Of a DNA stretch of 64,000 nt, positions 19,418 to 27,944 are shown one piece after another. The translations under genes and the position numbers were made by a program. Below the pieces are notes generated by a model. The model did no database searches, was not told the origin of the DNA, and was given only the letters and a program-made list of their open reading frames with translations. This DNA is from Shewanella abyssi (GTDB lineage Bacteria > Pseudomonadota > Gammaproteobacteria > Enterobacterales > Shewanellaceae), in assembly GCF_023284025.1 (NCBI RefSeq), contig NZ_JAKIKR010000013.1, positions 31,435 to 95,434 of the forward strand, read 5' to 3'. Each line of letters opens with the position of its first letter. Positions within the stretch are counted from its first letter, which is position 1.

Positions 19418-19981
19418 CTATATGAATGGCAAACTATTTTCACTTGGTTTATATTTTAAATTTCTATTTCTATCTGAAATATACTTTGCAGGAACACCTC
19501 CAACCACAGTATATGGCTTGATGTCCTTTGTCACAACAGCACCAGCAGCGACTACAGCACCTTCGCCAATCACTACACCAGGCAATACAATAGCCCGAGC
19601 CGAAATCCAAGCAAAATCGCCTATTACTACGGGCCCGCCTTCAGAACTGAAATATTGACAGTTGAAATCATGCTGCATTGACCAGATCATTACTTCTGAA
19701 CTTAAATTCACATTATTGCCAATCTTTATTCCATTTCGGCCATCTAAGGTTGCACCATGCCCAATAACCGTACCATTGCCAATCGAGATATTACTAGGGC
19801 GTCTTATATGGAACTTGCTATATATAACGGCGCCATCAAACTTCATGCCCATAATTCTTAGCATAATATTTCTGATTGTACGAATAGGAATGTACGAGAT
19901 TACCCCTAGCATAATCCATACTATTGATGTTCTTAGCCGCCTCAATATTGATTTAATATATTTGGGGAATGTTGGTTTCAT
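19418..19981 (-). CDS. Hexapeptide-repeat acyltransferase (Maa/WcaF-like)
   Basis: A 187-residue left-handed beta-helix protein. It has an N-terminal hydrophobic segment ([18 protein letters not shown]), repeats such as [20 protein letters not shown], the catalytic-His region [14 protein letters not shown], and the terminal [20 protein letters not shown]. It probably O-acetylates a sugar of the repeat unit. It is the only intact gene between wzx and the Sulfotransfer_2 gene. A degraded piece of a similar protein lies next to it at 20080-20211. Confidence 0.87.
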   Translation of the reverse strand: MKPTFPKYIKSILRRLRTSIVWIMLGVISYIPIRTIRNIMLRIMGMKFDGAVIYSKFHIRRPSNISIGNGTVIGHGATLDGRNGIKIGNNVNLSSEVMIWSMQHDFNCQYFSSEGGPVVIGDFAWISARAIVLPGVVIGEGAVVAAGAVVTKDIKPYTVVGGVPAKYISDRNRNLKYKPSENSLPFI

Positions 19982-20079
19982 GTTTATTTACTCTGAGTTA
20001 AATTGATGCGATTTATGTTAATTGTACCTTAAAATCAATGCGATACTCACCCTCCACGAAAGCATGAGCATACCTCTAG

Positions 20080-20211
20080 CTACTTCTTTATTTTCTTCTT
20101 TTTAGTTTTAATTTCAGGTTCCCCACCAACGAGACAAAATGGCGGAACACCTGCAGTAACAACGACATTTGCAGCAACAATAGAGCCCGTACCTATATGC
20201 ACGCTTTGGGG
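20080..20211 (-). pseudogene. 3' remnant of a hexapeptide acyltransferase
   Basis: Minus-strand translation ending at a TAG at 20080-20082 reads PQSVHIGTGSIVAANVVVTA then GVPPFCLVGGEPEIK and a lysine-rich tail. This is the last coil and C-terminal cap of a left-handed beta-helix acetyltransferase. Upstream the frame meets a TAA within about four codons and no start is present, so only about 40 codons survive. It lies in the 394-bp gap between wzx and an intact acyltransferase. The rest of the gap (20212-20375) holds an imperfect 13-bp-arm hairpin at 20266-20300 and nothing else recognised. Confidence 0.75.
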
Positions 20212-20375
20212 TATGTATTAATAACACTTTCGTATTGACATTACAAAATGGGCGCTCTTTGCCATAATCTAAATAACTTTCAGTGTTAGTTATTTGGATT
20301 GTTTATTTTTTAATAATATGATACTCCCATAACCTTCGATACCAAAAAATGACAGAAGCATCATTATCATTTTTT

Positions 20376-21650
20376 TCATTTCAACATCAGCCAAGTTTTT
20401 AATTTTGTCAGTTTCCAAACATCAATTGCCATTAAAACATTCCAACACACTAGACTCAATGAGACCGCTATTGCAGCGCCGATAGCACCATACATAGGAA
20501 TAAGGACAGCAAGCAGTATTAAATTCAGTAGTAATGTAATAAATAGGGATTTTAATGTGCTTTTTTCATTTCCGGTCATATTCAACACTAACCCGACCGA
20601 CCCCATTAACACGTTGACCAATTGACCAAAACATAGAATAACCAAAATTGGATAAGCCGCTAAATAGTCTTTACCAAACAATAAACTAATCGCAAATTCA
20701 CCGAATATGATAAGAAAAAAGATGATAGGTAATGAAACTAACGAACTTAACCGTACACTTTTTGTTAATAACGCTTGAGTCTCCTGTAGATCTCCTTTTT
20801 TATATAAGCGGGCAATATTAGGCATGATAACCGCATTAACCGAATGTAGACCTAATGCAATTAAAGCAACCGCCTGCATCGCAACTTTAAAATAGGCCAC
20901 AGATTCATTATCAACTAACCAACCTAGTAACACACTGGCCAACTCAGTATTTAATGTAGCAATAAAAGTCATGATGGTGAATGGCAACAATGAAGCATAC
21001 CACTTTTTTATAGTATATTCAGGCGCACATTTATGAGCATTCGATTTGATTGTATTGTTTAATAAGATAGCACTGACAAAAAAAGCAAATAATGAAGCCA
21101 ATATAGAAATATTAATTAGCTTGCTGCCGGTTAATTCAACACCATAAAAAATATAGAAACACAAAATGACTAATGTAAGCGCAGGTGCAAATATTTGCAC
21201 TGGTAATTGTGCCAGAATAGGTTGCCTAAAACCGTTTAATACAGCCCCCTGCTGAGTTAATACCCCCTTTAAAGGTATTAATAAAATGGCAACCCACAAC
21301 AGATCCGATACTGCCACCTTGAAAAAATCAAAGTACAAGCCTAAGTACATACACATCATAATAATGAGTGAAAGCACAAGCACATAAACGCGCGACCAGT
21401 TAATAACCCCGGCTAAAAGTGCCCACTTTTCTTCTAAATGAAAATGGGCAATTTCTCTTACAAGTAAGTTAGGCAACCCCGCTATAACCGGTAAGGTAGC
21501 CATGGCAATAATTGCTAATGTAAAGCTATATAAACCAAACTGTTCAGGGCCTAGGTAACGGGCAAATATAACACCCGTTACCATAGCCAATCCACGACTG
21601 ATTAACATGACCCCAGCTGTGCCTGTGAATTTTTTAAGTAATGAACTCAC
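20376..21650 (-). CDS. wzx: Wzx-type repeat-unit flippase
   Basis: A 424-residue protein with about twelve membrane helices. The N-terminus GTAGVMLISRGLAMVTGVIF then ARYLGPEQFGLYSF is the classic polysaccharide-biosynthesis (MOP superfamily) opening, and YGAIGAAIAVSLSLVCWNVL appears near the end. It would move undecaprenyl-linked repeat units across the inner membrane. It starts 3 bp from the stop of the DHH gene, indicating cotranscription with it. Confidence 0.92.
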   Translation of the reverse strand: MSSLLKKFTGTAGVMLISRGLAMVTGVIFARYLGPEQFGLYSFTLAIIAMATLPVIAGLPNLLVREIAHFHLEEKWALLAGVINWSRVYVLVLSLIIMMCMYLGLYFDFFKVAVSDLLWVAILLIPLKGVLTQQGAVLNGFRQPILAQLPVQIFAPALTLVILCFYIFYGVELTGSKLINISILASLFAFFVSAILLNNTIKSNAHKCAPEYTIKKWYASLLPFTIMTFIATLNTELASVLLGWLVDNESVAYFKVAMQAVALIALGLHSVNAVIMPNIARLYKKGDLQETQALLTKSVRLSSLVSLPIIFFLIIFGEFAISLLFGKDYLAAYPILVILCFGQLVNVLMGSVGLVLNMTGNEKSTLKSLFITLLLNLILLAVLIPMYGAIGAAIAVSLSLVCWNVLMAIDVWKLTKLKTWLMLK

Positions 21651-21653
21651 ACA

Positions 21654-22634
21654 CTATGCCTTCTCGTTATTCTGACATTTATTATAAAACTTATTTAATG
21701 CATCAATAAAATTAGCTTTATCAAATTGTTGCAGTGCATTAATCCCTGCAGCCGCCTTTCTACCACCACCGGTTGCAAATTGACTACACACTTCATCAGC
21801 GCCAGCTTTATTCGTTAATGGTGCTCTTACACTCACTAAATAGGTACCATCTTGATTTTCGGTTAACACCCCGTGAGCTTTACTTGGGTTTTGGTTCGCG
21901 AGTTCATTACCGTAGACGCCGCTAATACGGCGGCACCATGCTTGACTGCCAAGTAGGTAAACGGTTGCTGTTGGTGTGTCGCTAAAAGGCTTTATGGCTA
22001 ATGCCTTTGCCATATCGGATGCATATGCTTGTTTTAGCTTTTGATACGGTGAATTGTCGGTGCTTATGGCATCAAATGGGTTATCGAACGCTAATAACTG
22101 CAGGTAAAGTGCTTTTGGGTCAAAGTGTAAATCAGCTACTGATGCGCCATAGCCGTTATAATTAATTAAAATACCAAACTCTTGTAACAGTGCTGTTTGC
22201 TTAGGTGTTAACCCTTCATCTTTTGCTAACAGCTCTGCTGCGGCATTCATGTTGTCGCCAAATGCGGCAGTAATTGCCCATAAACGGTATTTTCCGTTTA
22301 AGTATTTATCGACCAGTAACGATGTACAGATATTTGGGTCTAAATCGATAGTAGCGCTTAAATTTAGGTTTGTTGGTATATCGCCTGCTCGGTGGTGGTC
22401 AAAGTATTGCACCTCGGCACCTGCATCTAAAGCCTGGGTTAGCCCTTGCTGATTTTTTTCCATTGATATATCTAATACGGTGACTTTGTCATCTTTACTA
22501 AACGTATGCTGATTCATTAGGCTGATATCGCGCTTTATGCCTGTGACTAATGTTGCCTCACGGGGCTCTGCTAAGCGAAGTTGCAGTAAAGCGATGATAC
22601 CGTCTGCATCACCGTTAAAAATATCGTAATTCAT
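21654..22634 (-). CDS. DHH family phosphoesterase (NrnA/pAp-phosphatase-like)
   Basis: A 326-residue two-domain protein. The N-terminal DHH domain has DIFNGDADGIIALLQ (metal-binding Asp pair), TVLDISM and the eponymous Asp79-His80-His81 in YFDHHRAGD. The C-terminal DHHA1-like domain has the glycine-rich GGGRKAAAGI near residue 300. Family members include nano-RNases and enzymes that dephosphorylate 3'-phosphoadenosine-5'-phosphate (PAP). The gene sits between cysC and wzx in a locus with three PAPS-using sulfotransferases, whose by-product is PAP. That context makes PAP removal a reasonable inference, but other DHH substrates (oligonucleotides, cyclic dinucleotide products) are possible. Confidence 0.85.
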   Translation of the reverse strand: MNYDIFNGDADGIIALLQLRLAEPREATLVTGIKRDISLMNQHTFSKDDKVTVLDISMEKNQQGLTQALDAGAEVQYFDHHRAGDIPTNLNLSATIDLDPNICTSLLVDKYLNGKYRLWAITAAFGDNMNAAAELLAKDEGLTPKQTALLQEFGILINYNGYGASVADLHFDPKALYLQLLAFDNPFDAISTDNSPYQKLKQAYASDMAKALAIKPFSDTPTATVYLLGSQAWCRRISGVYGNELANQNPSKAHGVLTENQDGTYLVSVRAPLTNKAGADEVCSQFATGGGRKAAAGINALQQFDKANFIDALNKFYNKCQNNEKA

Positions 22635-22697
22635 TTTATTCTCTTGTACCTAGTGATGTATGGATAAGGCCAATTAATACTCTTTTATTCGTTATTG

Positions 22698-23336
22698 CTA
22701 GCCGGCTAGGTAATCATTTGCTCTTAGGTAATCAATGACCTGTACTGCACAGGCTTGCACTGATTTATCGGCTGTTTTTACCTGAATTTCAGGGTTTACG
22801 GGCAACTCATAGCTTGAGTCGATACCGGTAAAGTTTTTTATTTCACCTGCACGGGCTTTTTTATATAAGCCTTTCGGGTCGCGGGACTCACAAACTTCAA
22901 GCGGGGTATCGATAAAGACTTCAATAAATTCCCCATTGCCAAGTTGCGCCCTTACCATCTCTCTGTCTTTGATAAATGGCGAGATAAATGCAGTGGACAC
23001 CAGTAAACCTGCATCCACGAACAACTTTGATACCTCACCGATACGGCGGATATTTTCTACTCTGTCGGTATCGGTAAAACTAAGGTCACCATTTAAGCCA
23101 TGACGCACATTATCACCATCAAGAACGTAGGTTTTACAACCGATGTCATGCAGCATCTTATCAACGGCATTGGCAACGGTTGATTTACCTGAACCACTTA
23201 AGCCGGTAAACCACAATACTGCAGGTTTATGGCCATTAAGTTTGACTCGCTGTTGATGGCTGACGCTGGCTAAATGCCACACTACATCAGATGACTTGTC
23301 TTCTGATTGTATATTTTGATAAGGAGTATCAGACAT
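22698..23336 (-). CDS. cysC: Adenylylsulfate (APS) kinase
   Basis: A 212-residue cytosolic kinase making PAPS from APS and ATP. The P-loop is [14 protein letters not shown], and [20 protein letters not shown] with [17 protein letters not shown] forms the APS-binding core. ATG 23336 ([10 protein letters not shown]) is preceded by GGAA. An upstream in-frame codon at 23357 is less likely. PAPS is needed both for sulfate assimilation through CysH and for sulfotransferases. Only the latter are encoded in this window. Confidence 0.95.
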   Translation of the reverse strand: MSDTPYQNIQSEDKSSDVVWHLASVSHQQRVKLNGHKPAVLWFTGLSGSGKSTVANAVDKMLHDIGCKTYVLDGDNVRHGLNGDLSFTDTDRVENIRRIGEVSKLFVDAGLLVSTAFISPFIKDREMVRAQLGNGEFIEVFIDTPLEVCESRDPKGLYKKARAGEIKNFTGIDSSYELPVNPEIQVKTADKSVQACAVQVIDYLRANDYLAG

Positions 23337-23420
23337 AGGATTAGTTCCGTGGATCAAGATTAGACATTAGCATAAATTCGTTCCTCGCATTAGCAAGGAT
23401 GACATATATAAAGCTAAGAG

Positions 23421-25148
23421 TTAAAAAGGGAAAAATATCGGTACTGCGGTTAATACTATTAGCGCATAAGCAATACTGACTGGAATACCCATTTTTACAA
23501 AGTGAGCTAACGAGTATTGCCCAGCATTAAAGACCATAAGGTTTGTTTGATAACCATAAGGGCTTATGAAGCTGCCACTGGCAGCAAAGGCTACGGTCAT
23601 CACAAATGGCATTGGGTCTAGCCCAAGGCCAAGCGCTATACTATAAGCAACGGGGAACATTAATGCAGCAGCGGCATTATTCGTTACCAACTCAGTAAAC
23701 AGCCATGTCACCAAATAGACAAACACTAAGGCTATGAATGCATCATTAGCTGAAATTGCGCTGCTGGCTAAAGCTTCAATCTGTTCAACTATGCCACTAT
23801 TTGTCATTGCATATGATAGCAGTATCGCAGAAGCCACAATAAGCCAAATTGTCACGGGGAAGCGGCGTCTAATCTCTGATGCACTAAGAATCTTGGTAAA
23901 TAGAAATACCCCGAGTAAAACTAATAACCCTTGTAGCATTGGGATTACATTTGTTGCGGCCAAACCAATTGTGCCAACAAAACCACCGACAGCAAGCCAT
24001 GCACGCCAACCTTTGAGCATATTATCTGGTTCGACACCACTTAATACAATAAAGTTTTTGTTAATATTACTGCGGTTTTTGTAATCTTTACCCACCGCTA
24101 ACACTAAAAAATCACCTGCTTTTATGGTAACGTCACCCAGTTTACCTGAAACCGACTCTCCATCACGTCGAATAGCCACAACAGCTGCATCAAATAAGGC
24201 TCTAAACCCAGCAGTCTTTAATGATTTACCCACTAAAACGCTTTCTGACCTTACGACAGCTTCGGTTAAGTTAGTTCCTAGTAAGCCATTTTTATCGGCA
24301 AAAGATTCTAAACCTGAAAACTGCGATAGTTGCATGACCTTATTAATATCACCACTGAAGATAAGTCTATCATTGAGCTGAATTACTTCTGATGGTGATA
24401 CAGGGCTTATCAAGTATCCATCTCGGACTATTTCAACGAGAAACAAGGATTCAAGATGCCGTAAACCATTTTGCTCAACCGTTTTACCCATCAATTCAGA
24501 ACCCACAACGACCTTCGCATCGAGAAAGTAACCTTTAAGTTTATCTTGCACTGGTTTGATTTCGGGTAACCAACGACATGCGATGAATAATACTGATCCA
24601 CAACCCACCACTAAAAGTGCACCTATGGCAGTGAAAGAAAAGAACGCTAATGATTCACCATTTTTTTGTATATATAAGCTATTAACGATTAAATTGGTTG
24701 ATGTACCAATTAACGTTAAAGTACCACCCAATATTGCGGTATACGACAGTGGTAATAAAAGCTTACTCGCTAAATGGTATGGATTATTTCTAATTGGAGA
24801 AAGTAAAGTTGCTACCACTGCGGTATTATTAAGCATTGCTGAACTGAGAGCTGTTACCCCAAAGAGCCTAAGCCATGTCGCATTATAACTTTTCACAATG
24901 ACTTTTGACGCAATAATTCTTAATAATCGGGTTTTTTCTAATGCAAAAGAGCACACCATTAATAACAATAAGGTCAATAACCCTGGATTTGCTAGGCTTG
25001 ATAATAATTGTTGTTCGTTAACCAAATTAAATAAAACTAAGGAAATGAGTGTTGCACCGAACACTTGAGCCGTTTTTGTTTGAAACTTAATTAGCCCAGC
25101 TAAAGTGAAAAAGAACACAAGTAACGTTAAATAGGTATTAGCACTCAT
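23421..25148 (-). CDS. SLC13 family permease with two RCK_C (TrkA-C) domains
   Basis: A 575-residue membrane protein. N- and C-terminal blocks of membrane helices flank a soluble middle (about residues 205-375) with two TrkA-C-like repeats, seen as VVGSELMGKTVEQNGLRH and SVLVGKSLKTAGFRALFD. Signatures NNTAVVATLLSPI and VTNNAAAALMFPVAY are the paired substrate loops of the DASS/SLC13 family. In a cysD-cysN-permease-cysC array the likely substrate is sulfate. ATG 25148 has GGAT upstream; a start at 25184 is possible. Confidence 0.9.
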   Translation of the reverse strand: MSANTYLTLLVFFFTLAGLIKFQTKTAQVFGATLISLVLFNLVNEQQLLSSLANPGLLTLLLLMVCSFALEKTRLLRIIASKVIVKSYNATWLRLFGVTALSSAMLNNTAVVATLLSPIRNNPYHLASKLLLPLSYTAILGGTLTLIGTSTNLIVNSLYIQKNGESLAFFSFTAIGALLVVGCGSVLFIACRWLPEIKPVQDKLKGYFLDAKVVVGSELMGKTVEQNGLRHLESLFLVEIVRDGYLISPVSPSEVIQLNDRLIFSGDINKVMQLSQFSGLESFADKNGLLGTNLTEAVVRSESVLVGKSLKTAGFRALFDAAVVAIRRDGESVSGKLGDVTIKAGDFLVLAVGKDYKNRSNINKNFIVLSGVEPDNMLKGWRAWLAVGGFVGTIGLAATNVIPMLQGLLVLLGVFLFTKILSASEIRRRFPVTIWLIVASAILLSYAMTNSGIVEQIEALASSAISANDAFIALVFVYLVTWLFTELVTNNAAAALMFPVAYSIALGLGLDPMPFVMTVAFAASGSFISPYGYQTNLMVFNAGQYSLAHFVKMGIPVSIAYALIVLTAVPIFFPF

Positions 25149-25253
25149 ACTAGATCCAGCTTTTATAATTTTAATCGTTCGCAAAGAGTGACAATCACAG
25201 TGTTATTTTGTGTTGTTACTCTTTGCGAATTTCTTCGCTTTATTGTGCTTGAA

Positions 25254-26663
25254 TTACTTTATGACTTTGGCGCCCCAGTGTGGGTACTGTTTTCTGATAA
25301 GTGCATTATGCTCAATTTCAAAGTCTGAGTACTGACTTGCTTTAGTGGTAAGTCCATCATTACTTAGCGGTTCGGTTATCATACCTGCACCCACAGTGAC
25401 ATTGGTTAAACGGTCAATAATAATGAATGCACCGGTACCTCGGTTGACATCATAAGCATCAAACTGCAATGGTTCAGTCGTGCTGAAATTACAGCTGCCT
25501 ATTTCGTTCAATGCTAATTGGTTCGCATCTTCAACGGCTAGCGTATTCACATTTACTTTATGATTAATTGCTTCTGCATGACCATAAACTGATTTGCTTC
25601 CCGCTTTAATCGCATATTCACGATCAACATGAAGTGGCTCTTCTGTCATCCAAACTACGTTAGCTTCAAAATGATTACTTGAATGCGGCATTTCATGAGG
25701 ACGAACCAGCATGTCACCACGCCCAACATCTATTTCATCAGCTAATGTGATTGTAATTGCCATGCCTGCTGAGGCTTTTTCGAACTCACCGTCAAAAGTA
25801 ACGATGCTTTTAACTTGACTCTCTTTACCAGATGGTAAGGTTTTTATTGTATCCCCAACACGTATTGAACCCGATGCGATGGTGCCACAGAAACCACGGA
25901 AATTAAGGTTTGGACGATTCACATATTGAATCTGCATTCTAAAGGCATCACTTTTATCACGACTTACTGATACCGTGTTTAAAAGCTTCATTAGGGTTGA
26001 ACCTGGGTACCAGGTCATATTTTCACTTTCGTGAACCACGTTATCGCCGCGCAATGCTGAAATAGGCACAAAACGTACATCAGTAAAAGCTAAGTCGTCT
26101 GCAAACTCGCGATACTCTTTCTTGATGTTTTGATACACTTCTTGGTCGTAGTCAACTGCGTCCATTTTGTTAATAGCAATCACAACATGCTTAATGCCAA
26201 GTAACGAGCAGATAAAACTGTGACGACGGGTTTGTACTTGCACACCATGGCGAGCATCAATCAAAATAATCGCTAAATCACAGTTCGATGCGCCAGTTGC
26301 CATATTGCGGGTATATTGCTCATGGCCAGGGGTATCTGCAATAATAAATTTACGTTGCTCAGTGGCAAAATAACGGTAGGCAACATCAATGGTAATACCC
26401 TGCTCACGCTCAGATTGCAAGCCATCGACTAATAATGCTAAATCAAATGATTCATCGGTGGTATTAAAGCGCTTTGAGTCTTTTTTAATCGCCGCCAGCT
26501 GGTCTTCAAAAATCATTTTACTGTCAAAAAGTAGTCGACCAATTAATGTCGATTTACCATCATCAACGCTACCGCAGGTTAAAATGCGAAGCATATCTTT
26601 ATTTTCATGTACTTTTAAATAGGCTTCAATATCAGAAGCAATTAAATTAGAACTGGTGGTCAT
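25254..26663 (-). CDS. cysN: Sulfate adenylyltransferase subunit 1 (GTPase)
   Basis: A 469-residue EF-Tu-like GTPase that couples GTP hydrolysis to APS synthesis by CysD. It shows G1 [14 protein letters not shown], the switch region [16 protein letters not shown]3 [17 protein letters not shown] and G4 NKMD. No APS kinase domain is fused at the C-terminus, consistent with a separate cysC. ATG 26663 has AAGGGA upstream and is preferred over 26711. It lies 172 bp downstream of cysD. Confidence 0.95.
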   Translation of the reverse strand: MTTSSNLIASDIEAYLKVHENKDMLRILTCGSVDDGKSTLIGRLLFDSKMIFEDQLAAIKKDSKRFNTTDESFDLALLVDGLQSEREQGITIDVAYRYFATEQRKFIIADTPGHEQYTRNMATGASNCDLAIILIDARHGVQVQTRRHSFICSLLGIKHVVIAINKMDAVDYDQEVYQNIKKEYREFADDLAFTDVRFVPISALRGDNVVHESENMTWYPGSTLMKLLNTVSVSRDKSDAFRMQIQYVNRPNLNFRGFCGTIASGSIRVGDTIKTLPSGKESQVKSIVTFDGEFEKASAGMAITITLADEIDVGRGDMLVRPHEMPHSSNHFEANVVWMTEEPLHVDREYAIKAGSKSVYGHAEAINHKVNVNTLAVEDANQLALNEIGSCNFSTTEPLQFDAYDVNRGTGAFIIIDRLTNVTVGAGMITEPLSNDGLTTKASQYSDFEIEHNALIRKQYPHWGAKVIK

Positions 26664-26835
26664 ATCTGTTCCCTTATCTATGAGCTTCGAGCATTTCAAG
26701 AACGCGCTCATAGTTAAATCTATATTATCCGCTCCATGCAGGAGGGCATTTTAGCCACTAAATGTTTATCAAATACCAAGGGCTTTATCTATTCCCGGCT
26801 AAAGCCGGTCCTACTTCTAAAATCGCTTCTCAATT

Positions 26836-27756
26836 TTAGAAGTAACCTTCCATTTTTTTCTTTTCCATTGATCCCGAAGAATCATTATCAATCACACGCC
26901 CTTGACGTTCGGATGTAGTACACAAAAGCATCTCTTGAATGATTTCAGGTAGCGTTGTAGCTGTCGATTCAACGGCACCTGTTAATGGATAACAGCCGAG
27001 CGTACGGAAACGTACCATTTTTTGTTCGACTACTTCACCTTCTTTAATTTCCATCCGCTCATCATCAACCATGATCAATGTACCATCACGTTCAACAACA
27101 GGTCTTGGCTTAGCCAGGTATAATTGTGGAATTTCAATGCTTTCAAGGTGAATATACTGCCAGATATCTAACTCTGTCCAGTTTGAAAGTGGGAATACAC
27201 GAATGCTTTCGCCCTTATCAACTTTACCGTTGTAGATGCTCCAAAGCTCAGGGCGCTGGTTTTTTGGATCCCAACGGTGCTTATTATCTCGGAATGAATA
27301 AACACGCTCTTTTGCACGGGATTTTTCTTCGTCACGACGTGCTCCACCAAAGGCGGCATCAAAGCCATGCATATCGAGCGCTTGCTTTAAACCTTCTGTT
27401 TTCATGATATCGGTATGCTTAGCACTACCATGAACAAATGGGCTAATATTCATCTCAATACCACGGGGGTTTTTATGAACAATCAGATCGAAATCATGTT
27501 TTTTAGCCATTTGATCACGAAATGCAATCATTTCTTGAAACTTCCAGTTTGTGTCTACATGCATCAACGGAAATGGTATTTTCCCTGGATAAAAGGCTTT
27601 ACGGGCTAAGTGAAGCAATACAGACGAATCTTTACCCACCGAATATAGCATCACTGGGTTATCAAATTCAGCTGCAACCTCACGCATAATTTGAATGGAT
27701 TCAGCCTCCAATGCTTTAAGGTGGGTCATTTTTTCAGGAGTCTTTGTGGTCGTCAT
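26836..27756 (-). CDS. cysD: Sulfate adenylyltransferase subunit 2
   Basis: A 306-residue PP-loop ATP pyrophosphatase family enzyme that makes APS from sulfate and ATP together with Cys[21 protein letters not shown] contains the PP-loop, and the family segments [28 protein letters not shown] and [14 protein letters not shown] are intact. ATG 27756 is chosen; a GTG 12 bp upstream is possible. It is the first cys gene after wzc, separated by a strong hairpin. Confidence 0.96.
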   Translation of the reverse strand: MTTTKTPEKMTHLKALEAESIQIMREVAAEFDNPVMLYSVGKDSSVLLHLARKAFYPGKIPFPLMHVDTNWKFQEMIAFRDQMAKKHDFDLIVHKNPRGIEMNISPFVHGSAKHTDIMKTEGLKQALDMHGFDAAFGGARRDEEKSRAKERVYSFRDNKHRWDPKNQRPELWSIYNGKVDKGESIRVFPLSNWTELDIWQYIHLESIEIPQLYLAKPRPVVERDGTLIMVDDERMEIKEGEVVEQKMVRFRTLGCYPLTGAVESTATTLPEIIQEMLLCTTSERQGRVIDNDSSGSMEKKKMEGYF

Positions 27757-27799
27757 ATTAGTTTTCACCCGGATAATTTAGATCAGATGTTAGATATAT

Positions 27800-27835
27800 T
27801 GTCTCAGCATCAAAAATGATGCTGAGACACTTTTT
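27800..27835. terminator. Hairpin between wzc and cysD, U-tract on the plus strand
   Basis: A perfect 13-bp stem (core GTCTCAGCATCA / TGATGCTGAGAC) with an AAAA loop, followed on the plus strand by ACTTTTT. As a classical intrinsic terminator it would stop plus-strand (antisense) transcription. On the minus strand, the sense of wzc and cysD, the stem is followed by AATATATC with no U-tract, so it may only attenuate or stabilise RNA ends. It marks the boundary of the export and sulfation gene blocks. Confidence 0.65.
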
Positions 27836-27944
27836 ATTCATTTTTAGACAGTTAGTGCTAACCGCACGTGATTTACTTTATTTTTTAAATTCTTTTATTT
27901 TTTTAAAGGTTCCAACAGGTCCTTAAATTTACTGCCCATCTACC

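Noticed and set aside
21654..22634. Cyclic-di-AMP phosphodiesterase (GdpP-like)
   Set aside because: The protein has DHH and DHHA1 regions only, without the PAS/GGDEF and membrane parts of GdpP.
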